This document shows, piece by piece, positions 22,888-35,477 of a stretch of 64,000 nucleotides of DNA. The DNA comes from Elmis aenea (Eukaryota > Arthropoda > Insecta > Coleoptera > Elmidae), in NCBI GenBank assembly GCA_947652605.1, contig CANTFG010000005.1, forward strand, positions 62,001 to 126,000. Reading direction: 5' to 3'. Position 1 is the first letter of the stretch. Every line of letters starts with the position of its first letter. A program made the translations under genes and the position numbers. Below the pieces are notes generated by a model that was given only the letters and a program-made list of their open reading frames with translations, ran no database searches and was not told the origin of the DNA.

Positions 22888-23175
22888 TCGTATTTAGGGG
22901 CAAATAATACTTAATTTGCTCATAACTAACGTGTATAAGAAGTTTGAAGCCATTTGCTGTAGTTTTAAGAAAATCGATTTTTTTGTCGAAAAAAGTGCAA
23001 AGACTATATATAGCCTTTGTACTTTTCCCATTTTTCGCGAAAAATTAAAAATCGTATTTAGAGGCTAATAATCCTTAACTTGCTCATAACTAACGTGTAT
23101 AAGAAGTTTGAAGCCATTTGCTATAGCTTTAAGAAAATCGATTTTTTTGTCGAAAAAAGTGCAGAGTATATAGCC
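22888..23175 (+). repeat. B block 12, two units (164 bp plus truncated Bc)
   Basis: Units start at 22,888 and 23,052. The first is Ba-like at its start (with AATAATACTT for AATAATCCTT) and Bb-like at its end, and is 164 bp because of GACTATATATAGCC. The Bc unit has CTATAGC for CTATAGT. Its exit into A has eight T instead of seven, then TATTATGCCCGTTGTC. Blocks 13 and 14 share all of these. Confidence 0.92.
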
Positions 23176-26100
23176 TTTTTTTTCTTAGTATTATGCCCGT
23201 TGTCTTAACTATTTTGAAATTTAATTTACAAAGTTATTTAAAAAATTAAAAATTTTGAAAATTTTTCTCGAAAACGGCTTTTACGATTTGGTTCAAATTT
23301 TAGTATGTTATAGAGTTTATTTTTCTTAGTATAATGCCGTTTGTCTCAACTATTTTGAAATTTAATTTACAAAGTTATTCAAAAAATTAAAAATTTTGAA
23401 AATTTTTCTCGAAAACGGCTCATACGATTTTGTTCAAATTTTAGTATGTTATAGAGTTTATTTTTCTTAGTATAATGCCGTTTGTCTCAACTATTTTAAA
23501 ATTTAATTTACAAAGTTATTCAAAAAATTAAAAATTTTGAAAATTTTTCTCGAAAACGGCTCATACGATTTTGTTCAAATTTTAGTATGTTATAGAGTTT
23601 ATTTTTCTTAGTATAATGCCGTTTGTCTCAACTATTTTGAAATGTAATTTACAAAGTTATTCAAAAAATTAAAAATTTTGAAAATTTTTCTCGAAAACGG
23701 CTCATACGATTTTGTTTAAATTTTAGTATGTTATAGAGTTTATTTTTCTTAGTATAATGCCGTTTGTCTCAACTATTTTGAAATTTAATTTACAAAGTTA
23801 TTCAAAAAATTAAAAATTTTGAAAATTTTTCTCGAAAACGGCTCATACGATTTTGTTCAAATTTTAGTATGTTATAGAGTTTATTTTTCTTAGTATAATG
23901 CCGTTTGTCTCAACTATTTTGAAATTTAATTTACAAAGTTATTCAAAAAATTGAAAATTTTGAAAATTTTTCTCGAAAACGGCTCATACGATTTTGTTCA
24001 AATTTTAGTATGTTATAGAGTTTATTTTTTTTAGTATAATGCCGTTTGTCTCAACTCTTTTGAAATGTAATTTACAAAGTTATTCAAAAAATTGAAAATT
24101 TTGAAAATTTTTCTCGAAAACGGCTCATACGATTTTGTTCAAATTTTAGTATGTTATAGAGTTTATTTTTCTTAGTATAATGCCGTTTGTCTCAACTATT
24201 TTGAAATTTAATTTACAAAGTTATTCAAAAAATTAAAAATTTTGAAAATTTTTCTCGAAAACGGCTCATACGATTTTGTTCAAATTTTAGTATGTTATAG
24301 AGTTTATTTTTCTTAGTATAATGCCGTTTGTCTCAACTATTTTGAAATGTAATTTACAAAGTTATTCAAAAAATTAAAAATTTTGAAAATTTTTCTCAAA
24401 AACGGCTAATACGATTTTGTTCAAATTTTAGTATGTTATAAAGTTTATTTTTCTTAGTATAATGCCGTTTGTCTCAACTATTTTGAAATTTAATTTACAA
24501 AGTTATTCAAAAAATTAAAAATTTTGAAAATTTTTCTCGAAAACGGCTCATACGATTTTGTTCAAATTTTAGTATGTTATAGAGTTTATTTTTCTTAGTA
24601 TAATGCCGTTTGTCTCAACTATTTTGAAATGTAATTTACAAAGTTATTCAAAAAATTAAAAATTTTGAAAATTTTTCTCGAAAACGGCTCATACGATTTT
24701 GTTTAAATTTTAGTATGTTATAGAGTTTATTTTTCTTAGTATAATGCCGTTTGTCTCAACTATTTTGAAATTTAATTTACAAAGTTATTCAAAAAATTAA
24801 AAATTTTGAAAATTTTTCTCGAAAACGGCTCATACGATTTTGTTCAAATTTTAGTATGTTATAGAGTTTATTTTTCTTAGTATAATGCCGTTTGTCTCAA
24901 CTATTTTGAAATTTAATTTACAAAGTTATTCAAAAAATTGAAAATTTTGAAAATTTTTCTCGAAAACGGCTCATACGATTTTGTTCAAATTTTAGTATGT
25001 TATAGAGTTTATTTTTTTTAGTATAATGCCGTTTGTCTCAACTCTTTTGAAATGTAATTTACAAAGTTATTCAAAAAATTGAAAATTTTGAAAATTTTTC
25101 TCGAAAACGGCTCATACGATTTTGTTCAAATTTTAGTATGTTATAGAGTTTATTTTTCTTAGTATAATGCCGTTTGTCTCAACTATTTTGAAATTTAATT
25201 TACAAAGTTATTCAAAAAATTAAAAATTTTGAAAATTTTTCTCGAAAACGGCTCATACGATTTTGTTCAAATTTTAGTATGTTATAGAGTTTATTTTTCT
25301 TAGTATAATGCCGTTTGTCTCAACTATTTTGAAATGTAATTTACAAAGTTATTCAAAAAATTAAAAATTTTGAAAATTTTTCTCAAAAACGGCTCATACG
25401 ATTTTGTTCAAATTTTAGTATGTTATAAAGTTTATTTTTCTTAGTATAATGCCGTTTGTCTCAACTATTTTGAAATTTAATTTACAAAGTTATTCAAAAA
25501 ATTAAAAATTTTGAAAATTTTTCTCGAAAACGGCTCATACGATTTTGTTCAAATTTTAGTATGTTATAGAGTTTATTTTTCTTAGTATAATGCCGTTTGT
25601 CTCAACTATTTTGAAATGTAATTTACAAAGTTATTCAAAAAATTAAAAATTTTGAAAATTTTTCTCGAAAACGGCTCATACGATTTTGTTTAAATTTTAG
25701 TATGTTATAGAGTTTATTTTTCTTAGTATAATGCCGTTTGTCTCAACTATTTTGAAATTTAATTTACAAAGTTATTCAAAAAATTAAAAATTTTGAAAAT
25801 TTTTCTCGAAAACGGCTCATACGATTTTGTTCAAATTTTAGTATGTTATAGAGTTTATTTTTCTTAGTATAATGCCGTTTGTCTCAACTATTTTGAAATT
25901 TAATTTACAAAGTTATTCAAAAAATTGAAAATTTTGAAAATTTTTCTCGAAAACGGCTCATACGATTTTGTTCAAATTTTAGTATGTTATAGAGTTTATT
26001 TTTTTTAGTATAATGCCGTTTGTCTCAACTCTTTTGAAATGTAATTTACAAAGTTATTCAAAAAATTGAAAATTTTGAAAATTTTTCTCGAAAACGGCTC

Positions 26101-28892
26101 ATACGATTTTGTTCAAATTTTAGTATGTTATAGAGTTTATTTTTCTTAGTATAATGCCGTTTGTCTCAACTATTTTGAAATTTAATTTACAAAGTTATTC
26201 AAAAAATTAAAAATTTTGAAAATTTTTCTCGAAAACGGCTCATACGATTTTGTTCAAATTTTAGTATGTTATAAAGTTTATTTTTCTTAGTATAATGCCG
26301 TTTGTCTCAACTATTTTGAAATTTAATTTACAAAGTTATTCAAAAAATTAAAAATTTTGAAAATTTTTCTCGAAAACGGCTCATACGATTTTGTTCAAAT
26401 TTTAGTATGTTATAGAGTTTATTTTTCTTAGTATAATGCCGTTTGTCTCAACTATTTTGAAATGTAATTTACAAAGTTATTCAAAAAATTAAAAATTTTG
26501 AAAATTTTTCTCGAAAACGGCTCATACGATTTTGTTTAAATTTTAGTATGTTATAGAGTTTATTTTTCTTAGTATAATGCCGTTTGTCTCAACTATTTTG
26601 AAATTTAATTTACAAAGTTATTCAAAAAATTAAAAATTTTGAAAATTTTTCTCGAAAACGGCTCATACGATTTTGTTCAAATTTTAGTATGTTATAGAGT
26701 TTATTTTTCTTAGTATAATGCCGTTTGTCTCAACTATTTTGAAATTTAATTTACAAAGTTATTCAAAAAATTGAAAATTTTGAAAATTTTTCTCGAAAAC
26801 GGCTCATACGAATTTGTTCAAATTTTAGTATGTTATAGAGTTTATTTTTTTTAGTATAATGCCGTTTGTCTCAACTCTTTTGAAATGTAATTTACAAAGT
26901 TATTCAAAAAATTGAAAATTTTGAAAATTTTTCTCGAAAACGGCTCATACGATTTTGTTCAAATTTTAGTATGTTATAGAGTTTATTTTTCTTAGTATAA
27001 TGCCGTTTGTCTCAACTATTTTGAAATTTAATTTACAAAGTTATTCAAAAAATTAAAAATTTTGAAAATTTTTCTCGAAAACGGCTCATACGATTTTGTT
27101 CAAATTTTAGTATGTTATAGAGTTTATTTTTCTTAGTATAATGCCGTTTGTCTCAACTATTTTGAAATGTAATTTACAAAGTTATTCAAAAAATTAAAAA
27201 TTTTGAAAATTTTTCTCAAAAACGGCTCATACGATTTTGTTCAAATTTTAGTATGTTATAAAGTTTATTTTTCTTAGTATAATGCCGTTTGTCTCAACTA
27301 TTTTGAAATTTAATTTACAAAGTTATTCAAAAAATTAAAAATTTTGAAAATTTTTCTCGAAAACGGCTCATACGATTTTGTTCAAATTTTAGTATGTTAT
27401 AGAGTTTATTTTTCTTAGTATAATGCCGTTTGTCTCAACTATTTTGAAATGTAATTTACAAAGTTATTCAAAAAATTAAAAATTTTGAAAATTTTTCTCG
27501 AAAACGGCTCATACGATTTTGTTTAAATTTTAGTATGTTATAGAGTTTATTTTTCTTAGTATAATGCCGTTTGTCTCAACTATTTTGAAATTTAATTTAC
27601 AAAGTTATTCAAAAAATTAAAAATTTTGAAAATTTTTCTCGAAAACGGCTCATACGATTTTGTTCAAATTTTAGTATGTTATAGAGTTTATTTTTCTTAG
27701 TATAATGCCGTTTGTCTCAACTATTTTGAAATTTAATTTACAAAGTTATTCAAAAAATTGAAAATTTTGAAAATTTTTCTCGAAAACGGCTCATACGATT
27801 TTGTTCAAATTTTAGTATGTTATAGAGTTTATTTTTTTTAGTATAATGCCGTTTGTCTCAACTCTTTTGAAATGTAATTTACAAAGTTATTCAAAAAATT
27901 GAAAATTTTGAAAATTTTTCTCGAAAACGGCTCATACGATTTTGTTCAAATTTTAGTATGTTATAGAGTTTATTTTTCTTAGTATAATGCCGTTTGTCTC
28001 AACTATTTTGAAATTTAATTTACAAAGTTATTCAAAAAATTAAAAATTTTGAAAATTTTTCTCGAAAACGGCTCATACGATTTTGTTCAAATTTTAGTAT
28101 GTTATAGAGTTTATTTTTCTTAGTATAATGCCGTTTGTCTCAACTATTTTGAAATGTAATTTACAAAGTTATTCAAAAAATTAAAAATTTTGAAAATTTT
28201 TCTCAAAAACGGCTCATACGATTTTGTTCAAATTTTAGTATGTTATAAAGTTTATTTTTCTTAGTATAATGCCGTTTGTCTCAACTATTTTGAAATTTAA
28301 TTTACAAAGTTATTCAAAAAATTGAAAATTTTGAAAATTTTTCTCGAAAACGGCTCATACGATTTTGTTCAAATTTTAGTATGTTATAGAGTTTATTTTT
28401 CTTAGTATAATGCCGTTTGTCTCAACTATTTTGAAATGTAATTTACAAAGTTATTCAAAAAATTAAAAATTTTGAAAATTTTTCTCGAAAACGGCTCATA
28501 CTTCTTTGTTCAAATTTTAGTATGTTATAGAGTTTATTTTTCTTAGTATAATGCCGTTTGTCTCAACTATTTTGAAATTTAATTTACAAAGTTATTCAAA
28601 AAATTAAAAATTTTGAAAATTTTTCTCGAAAACGGCTCATACGATTTTGTTCAAATTTTAGTATGTTATAGAGTTTATTTTTCTTAGTATAATGCCGTTT
28701 GTCTCAACTATTTTGAAATTTAATTTACAAAGTTATTCAGAAAATTAAAAATTTTGAAAATTTTTCTCGAAAACGGCTCATACGATTTGGTTCAAATTTT
28801 AGTATGTTATAGAGTTTATTTTTCTTAGTATAAGGCCGTTTGTCTCAACTATTTTGAAATGTAATTTACAAAGTTATTCAAAAAATTAAAAA
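23176..28892 (+). repeat. A run 12, 5.7 kb
   Basis: About 40 A monomers, mostly organised as a seven-monomer 987-bp repeat (separate entry). The first monomer has TATTTAAAAAATT and GGCTTTTACGATTTGG; the run ends with the same block found before blocks 12 and 14. No B sequence inside. Confidence 0.92.
23449..28243 (+). repeat. 987-bp seven-monomer higher-order repeat, five copies, one a six-mer
   Basis: The variant GTTATAAAG gives TTATA starts at 24,436, 25,423, 26,269, 27,256 and 28,243: steps of 987, 846, 987 and 987. A first copy from 23,449 fits the same monomer order. 987 is 7 x 141 and 846 is 6 x 141. The short copy (25,423-26,269) lacks the monomer that carries TCTCAAAAACGG in the others. 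Within each unit the order is AAATTT, AAATG with TTTAAATTTT, ordinary, ATTGAAAA, CTCTTTTG, ordinary, AAATG with TCTCAAAAACGG. Confidence 0.9.
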
Positions 28893-29180
28893 TCGTATTT
28901 AGGGGCAAATAATACTTAATTTGCTCATAACTAACGTGTATAAGAAGTTTGAAGCCATTTGCTGTAGTTTTAAGAAAATCGATTTTTTTGTCGAAAAAAG
29001 TGCAAAGACTATATATAGCCTTTGTACTTTTCCCATTTTTCGCGAAAAATTAAAAATCGTATTTAGAGGCTAATAATCCTTAACTTGCTCATAACTAACG
29101 TGTATAAGAAGTTTGAAGCCATTTGCTATAGCTTTAAGAAAATCGATTTTTTTGTCGAAAAAAGTGCAGAGTATATAGCC
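28893..29180 (+). repeat. B block 13, two units
   Basis: Units start at 28,893 and 29,057. Apparently the same as block 12, 6005 bp upstream, with every private change of that block. Confidence 0.92.
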
Positions 29181-30349
29181 TTTTTTTTCTTAGTATTATG
29201 CCCGTTGTCTTAACTATTTTGAAATTTAATTTACAAAGTTATTTAAAAAATTAAAAATTTTGAAAATTTTTCTCGAAAACGGCTTTTACGATTTGGTTCA
29301 AATTTTAGTATGTTATAGAGTTTATTTTTCTTAGTATAATGCCGTTTGTCTCAACTATTTTGAAATTTAATTTACAAAGTTATTCAAAAAATTAAAAATT
29401 TTGAAAATTTTTCTCGAAAACGGCTCATACGATTTTGTTCAAATTTTAGTATGTTATAGAGTTTATTTTTCTTAGTATAATGCCGTTTGTCTCAACTATT
29501 TTAAAATTTAATTTACAAAGTTATTCAAAAAATTAAAAATTTTGAAAATTTTTCTCGAAAACGGCTCATACGATTTTGTTCAAATTTTAGTATGTTATAG
29601 AGTTTATTTTTCTTAGTATAATGCCGTTTGTCTCAACTATTTTGAAATGTAATTTACAAAGTTATTCAAAAAATTAAAAACTTTGAAAATTTTTCTCGAA
29701 AACGGCTCATACGATTTTGTTTAAATTTTAGTATGTTATAGAGTTTATTTTTCTTAGTATAATGCCGTTTGTCTCAACTATTTTGAAATTTAATTTACAA
29801 AGTTATTCAAAAAATTAAAAATTTTGAAAATTTTTCTCGAAAACGGCTCATACGATTTTGTTCAAATTTTAGTATGTTATAGAGTTTATTTTTCTTAGTA
29901 TAATGCCGTTTGTCTCAACTATTTTGAAATTTAATTTACAAAGTTATTCAAAAAATTGAAAATTTTGAAAATTTTTCTCGAAAACGGCTCATACGATTTT
30001 GTTCAAATTTTAGTATGTTATAGAGTTTATTTTTTTTAGTATAATGCCGTTTGTCTCAACTCTTTTGAAATGTAATTTACAAAGTTATTCAAAAAATTGA
30101 AAATTTTGAAAATTTTTCTCGAAAACGGCTCATACGATTTTGTTCAAATTTTAGTATGTTATAGAGTTTATTTTTCTTAGTATAATGCCGTTTGTCTCAA
30201 CTATTTTGAAATTTAATTTACAAAGTTATTCAAAAAATTAAAAATTTTGAAAATTTTTCTCGAAAACGGCTCATACGATTTTGTTCAAATTTTAGTATGT
30301 TATAGAGTTTATTTTTCTTAGTATAATGCCGTTTGTCTCAACTATTTTG

Positions 30350-31900
30350 AAATGTAATTTACAAAGTTATTCAAAAAATTAAAAATTTTGAAAATTTTTC
30401 TCGAAAACGGCTCATACGATTTTGTTCAAATTTTAGTATGTTATAGAGTTTATTTTTCTTAGTATAATGCCGTTTGTCTCAACTATTTTGAAATTTAATT
30501 TACAAAGTTATTCAAAAAATTGAAAATTTTGAAAATTTTGAAAATTTTTTTCGAAAACGGCTTATACGATTTTGTTCAAATTTTAGTATGTTATAGAGTT
30601 TATTTTTCTTAGTATAATGCCGTTTGTCTCAACTATTTTGAAATTTAATTTACAAAGTTATTCAAAAAATTGAAAATTTTGAAAATTTTTCTCGAAAACG
30701 GCTCATACGATTTTGTTCAAATTTTAGTATGTTATAGAGTTTATTTTTCTTAGTATAATGCCGTTTGTCTCAAATATTTTGAAATGTAATTTACAAAGTT
30801 ATTCAAAAAATTAAAAATTTTGAAATTTTTTCTCGAAAACGGCTCATACGATTTTGTTCAAATTTTAGTATGTTATAGAGTTTATTTTTCTTAGTATAAT
30901 GCCGTTTGTCTCAACTATTTTGAAATGTAATTTACAAAGTTATTCAAAAAATTAAAAATTTTGAAAATTTTTCTCGAAAACGGCTCATACGATTTTGTTC
31001 AAATTTTAGTATGTTATAGAGTTTATTTTTTTTTAGTATAATGCCGTTTGTCTCAACTCTTTTGAAATGTAATTTACAAAGTTATTCAAAAAATTGAAAA
31101 TTTTGAAAATTTTTCTCGAAAACGGCTCATACGATTTTGTTCAAATTTTAGTATGTTATAGAGTTTATTTTTCTTAGTATAATGCCGTTTGTCTCAACTA
31201 TTTTGAAATTTAATTTACAAAGTTATTCAAAAAATTAAAAATTTTGAAAATTTTTCTCGAAAACGGCTCATACGATTTTGTTTAAATTTTAGTATGTTAT
31301 AGAGTTTATTTTTCTTAGTATAATGCCGTTTGTCTCAACTATTTTGAAATTTAATTCACAAAGTTATTCAAAAAATTAAAAATTTTGAAAATTTTTCTCG
31401 AAAACGGCTCATACGATTTTGTTCAAATTTTAGTATGTTATAGAGTTTATTTTTTTTAGTATAATGCCGTTTGTCTCAACTATTTTGAAATGTAATTTAC
31501 AAAGTTATTCAAAAAATTAAAAATTTTGAAAATTTTTCTCGAAAACGGCTCATACGATTTTGTTCAAATTTTAGTATGTTATAGAGTTTATTTTTCTTAG
31601 TATAATGCCGTTTGTCTCAACTATTTTGAAATGTAATTTACAAAGTTATTCAAAAAATTAAAAATTTTGAAAATTTTTCTCGAAAACGGCTTATACGATT
31701 TTGTTCAAATTTTAGTATGTTATAGAGTTTATTTTTCTTAGTATAATGCCGTTTGTCTCAACTATTTTGAAATGTAATTTACAAAGTTATTCAAAAAATT
31801 AAAAATTTTGAAAATTTTTCTCGAAAACGGCTCATACGATTTTGTTCAAATTTTAGTATGTTATAGAGTTTATTTTTCTTAGTATAATGCCGTTTGTCTC
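30350..31900 (+). repeat. Displaced 1.55-kb segment matching 17.85-19.4 kb
   Basis: CTCAAATA at 30,769 and TAATTCA at 31,352 both lie exactly 12,504 bp after their partners at 18,265 and 18,848. Monomer order also agrees from about 17,850 to 19,400. The segment interrupts the 987-bp pattern of the 6.3-kb repeat and is copied again at about 36.65-38.2 kb. Confidence 0.82.
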
Positions 31901-31979
31901 AACTATTTTGAAATGTAATTTACAAAGTTATTCAAAAAATTAAAAATTTTGAAAATTTTTCTCGAAAACGGCTCATACG

Positions 31980-34541
31980 ATTTTGTTTAAATTTTAGTAT
32001 GTTATAGAGTTTATTTTTCTTAGTATAATGCCGTTTGTCTCAACTATTTTGAAATTTAATTTACAAAGTTATTCAAAAAATTAAAAATTTTGAAAATTTT
32101 TCTCGAAAACGGCTCATACGATTTTGTTCAAATTTTAGTATGTTATAGAGTTTATTTTTCTTAGTATAATGCCGTTTGTCTCAACTATTTTGAAATTTAA
32201 TTTACAAAGTTATTCAAAAAATTGAAAATTTTGAAAATTTTTCTCGAAAACGGCTCATACGATTTTGTTCAAATTTTAGTATGTTATAGAGTTTATTTTT
32301 TTTAGTATAATGCCGTTTGTCTCAACTCTTTTGAAATGTAATTTACAAAGTTATTCAAAAAATTGAAAATTTTGAAAATTTTTCTCGAAAACGGCTCATA
32401 CGATTTTGTTCAAATTTTAGTATGTTATAGAGTTTATTTTTCTTAGTATAATGCCGTTTGTCTCAACTATTTTGAAATTTAATTTACAAAGTTATTCAAA
32501 AAATTAAAAATTTTGAAAATTTTTCTCGAAAACGGCTCATACGATTTTGTTCAAATTTTAGTATGTTATAAAGTTTATTTTTCTTAGTATAATGCCGTTT
32601 GTCTCAACTATTTTGAAATTTAATTTACAAAGTTATTCAAAAAATTAAAAATTTTGAAAATTTTTCTCGAAAACGGCTCATACGATTTTGTTCAAATTTT
32701 AGTATGTTATAGAGTTTATTTTTCTTAGTATAATGCCGTTTGTCTCAACTATTTTGAAATGTAATTTACAAAGTTATTCAAAAAATTAAAAATTTTGAAA
32801 ATTTTTCTCGAAAACGGCTCATACGATTTTGTTTAAATTTTAGTATGTTATAGAGTTTATTTTTCTTAGTATAATGCCGTTTGTCTCAACTATTTTGAAA
32901 TTTAATTTACAAAGTTATTCAAAAAATTAAAAATTTTGAAAATTTTTCTCGAAAAAACGGCTCATACGATTTTGTTCAAATTTTAGTATGTTATAGAGTT
33001 TATTTTTCTTAGTATAATGCCGTTTGTCTCAACTATTTTGAAATTTAATTTACAAAGTTATTCAAAAAATTGAAAATTTTGAAAATTTTTCTCGAAAACG
33101 GCTCATACGATTTTGTTCAAATTTTAGTATGTTATAGAGTTTATTTTTTTTTAGTATAATGCCGTTTGTCTCAACTCTTTTGAAATGTAATTTACAAAGT
33201 TATTCAAAAAATTGAAATTTTGAAAATTTTTCTCGAAAACGGCTCATACGATTTTGTTCAAATTTTAGTATGTTATAGAGTTTATTTTTCTTAGTATAAT
33301 GCCGTTTGTCTCAACTATTTTGAAATTTAATTTACAAAGTTATTCAAAAAATTAAAAATTTTGAAAATTTTTCTCGAAAACGGCTCATACGATTTTGTTC
33401 AAATTTTAGTATGTTATAGAGTTTATTTTTCTTAGTATAATGCCGTTTGTCTCAACTATTTGAAATGTAATTTACAAAGTTATTCAAAAAATTAAAAATT
33501 TTGAAAATTTTTCTCAAAAACGGCTCATACGATTTTGTTCAAATTTTAGTATGTTATAAAGTTTATTTTTCTTAGTATAATGCCGTTTGTCTCAACTATT
33601 TTGAAATTTAATTTACAAAGTTATTCAAAAAATTAAAAATTTTGAAAATTTTTCTCGAAAACGGCTCATACGATTTTGTTCAAATTTTAGTATGTTATAG
33701 AGTTTATTTTTCTTAGTATAATGCCGTTTGTCTCAACTATTTTGAAATGTAATTTACAAAGTTATTCAAAAAATTAAAAATTTTGAAAATTTTTCTCGAA
33801 AACGGCTCATACGATTTTGTTTAAATTTTAGTATGTTATAGAGTTTATTTTTCTTAGTATAATGCCGTTTGTCTCAACTATTTTGAAATTTAATTTACAA
33901 AGTTATTCAAAAAATTAAAAATTTTGAAAATTTTTCTCGAAAACGGCTCATACGATTTTGTTCAAATTTTAGTATGTTATAGAGTTTATTTTTCTTAGTA
34001 TAATGCCGTTTGTCTCAACTATTTTGAAATTTAATTTACAAAGTTATTCAAAAAATTGAAAATTTTGAAAATTTTTCTCGAAAACGGCTCATACGATTTT
34101 GTTCAAATTTTAGTATGTTATAGAGTTTATTTTTTTTAGTATAATGCCGTTTGTCTCAACTCTTTTGAAATGTAATTTACAAAGTTATTCAAAAAATTGA
34201 AAATTTTGAAAATTTTTCTCGAAAACGGCTCATACGATTTTGTTCAAATTTTAGTATGTTATAGAGTTTATTTTTCTTAGTATAATGCCGTTTGTCTCAA
34301 CTATTTTGAAATTTAATTTACAAAGTTATTCAAAAAATTAAAAATTTTGAAAATTTTTCTCGAAAACGGCTCATACGATTTTGTTCAAATTTTAGTATGT
34401 TATAGAGTTTATTTTTCTTAGTATAATGCCGTTTGTCTCAACTATTTTGAAATGTAATTTACAAAGTTATTCAAAAAATTAAAAATTTTGAAAATTTTTC
34501 TCAAAAACGGCTCATACGATTTTGTTCAAATTTTAGTATGT
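31980..34541 (+). repeat. 987-bp repeat continued in the second 6-kb copy
   Basis: GTTATAAAG markers at 32,566, 33,554 and 34,541 give steps of 988 and 987. The monomer order matches that of 23.4-28.2 kb. The first, partial copy (about 31.98-32.57 kb) again lacks the TCTCAAAAACGG monomer, as does the six-mer at 25.4-26.3 kb. This suggests that this segment descends from that one. Confidence 0.85.
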
Positions 34542-35190
34542 TATAAAGTTTATTTTTCTTAGTATAATGCCGTTTGTCTCAACTATTTTGAAATTTAATT
34601 TACAAAGTTATTCAAAAAATTGAAAATTTTGAAAATTTTTCTCGAAAACGGCTCATACGATTTTGTTCAAATTTTAGTATGTTATAGAGTTTATTTTTCT
34701 TAGTATAATGCCGTTTGTCTCAACTATTTTGAAATGTAATTTACAAAGTTATTCAAAAAATTAAAAATTTTGAAAATTTTTCTCGAAAACGGCTCATACT
34801 TCTTTGTTCAAATTTTAGTATGTTATAGAGTTTATTTTTCTTAGTATAATGCCGTTTGTCTCAACTATTTTGAAATTTAATTTACAAAGTTATTCAAAAA
34901 ATTAAAAATTTTGAAAATTTTTCTCGAAAACGGCTCATACGATTTTGTTCAAATTTTAGTATGTTATAGAGTTTATTTTTCTTAGTATAATGCCGTTTGT
35001 CTCAACTATTTTGAAATTTAATTTACAAAGTTATTCAGAAAATTAAAAATTTTGAAAATTTTTCTCGAAAACGGCTCATACGATTTGGTTCAAATTTTAG
35101 TATGTTATAGAGTTTATTTTTCTTAGTATAAGGCCGTTTGTCTCAACTATTTTGAAATGTAATTTACAAAGTTATTCAAAAAATTAAAAA

Positions 35191-35477
35191 TCGTATTTAG
35201 GGGCAAATAATACTTAATTTGCTCATAACTAACGTGTATAAGAAGTTTGAAGCCATTTGCTGTAGTTTTAAGAAAATCGATTTTTTTGTCGAAAAAAGTG
35301 CAAAGACTATATATAGCCTTTGTACTTTTCCCATTTTTCGCGAAAAATTAAAAATCGTATTTAGAGGCTAATAATCCTTAACTTGCTCATAACTAACGTG
35401 TATAAGAAGTTTGAAGCCATTTGCTATAGCTTTAAGAAAATCGATTTTTTGTCGAAAAAAGTGCAGAGTATATAGCC
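35191..35477 (+). repeat. B block 14, two units, last B sequence in the window
   Basis: Units start at 35,191 and 35,355. As blocks 12 and 13, except that the T tract after ATCGA near 35,445 has one T fewer, making the block 287 bp. I found no B unit from here to 64,000. Confidence 0.92.

Larger units (their letters stand above)
29181..35190 (+). repeat. A run 13, 6.0 kb
   Basis: About 42 A monomers. The left 1.2 kb and right 3.2 kb match run 12. The middle (about 30,350-31,900) is a foreign segment matching about 17,850-19,400. It includes one SNP in the core (ATTAAAAACTTTG near 29,677). A cluster of small indels occurs at 32.95-33.46 kb. Confidence 0.91.
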
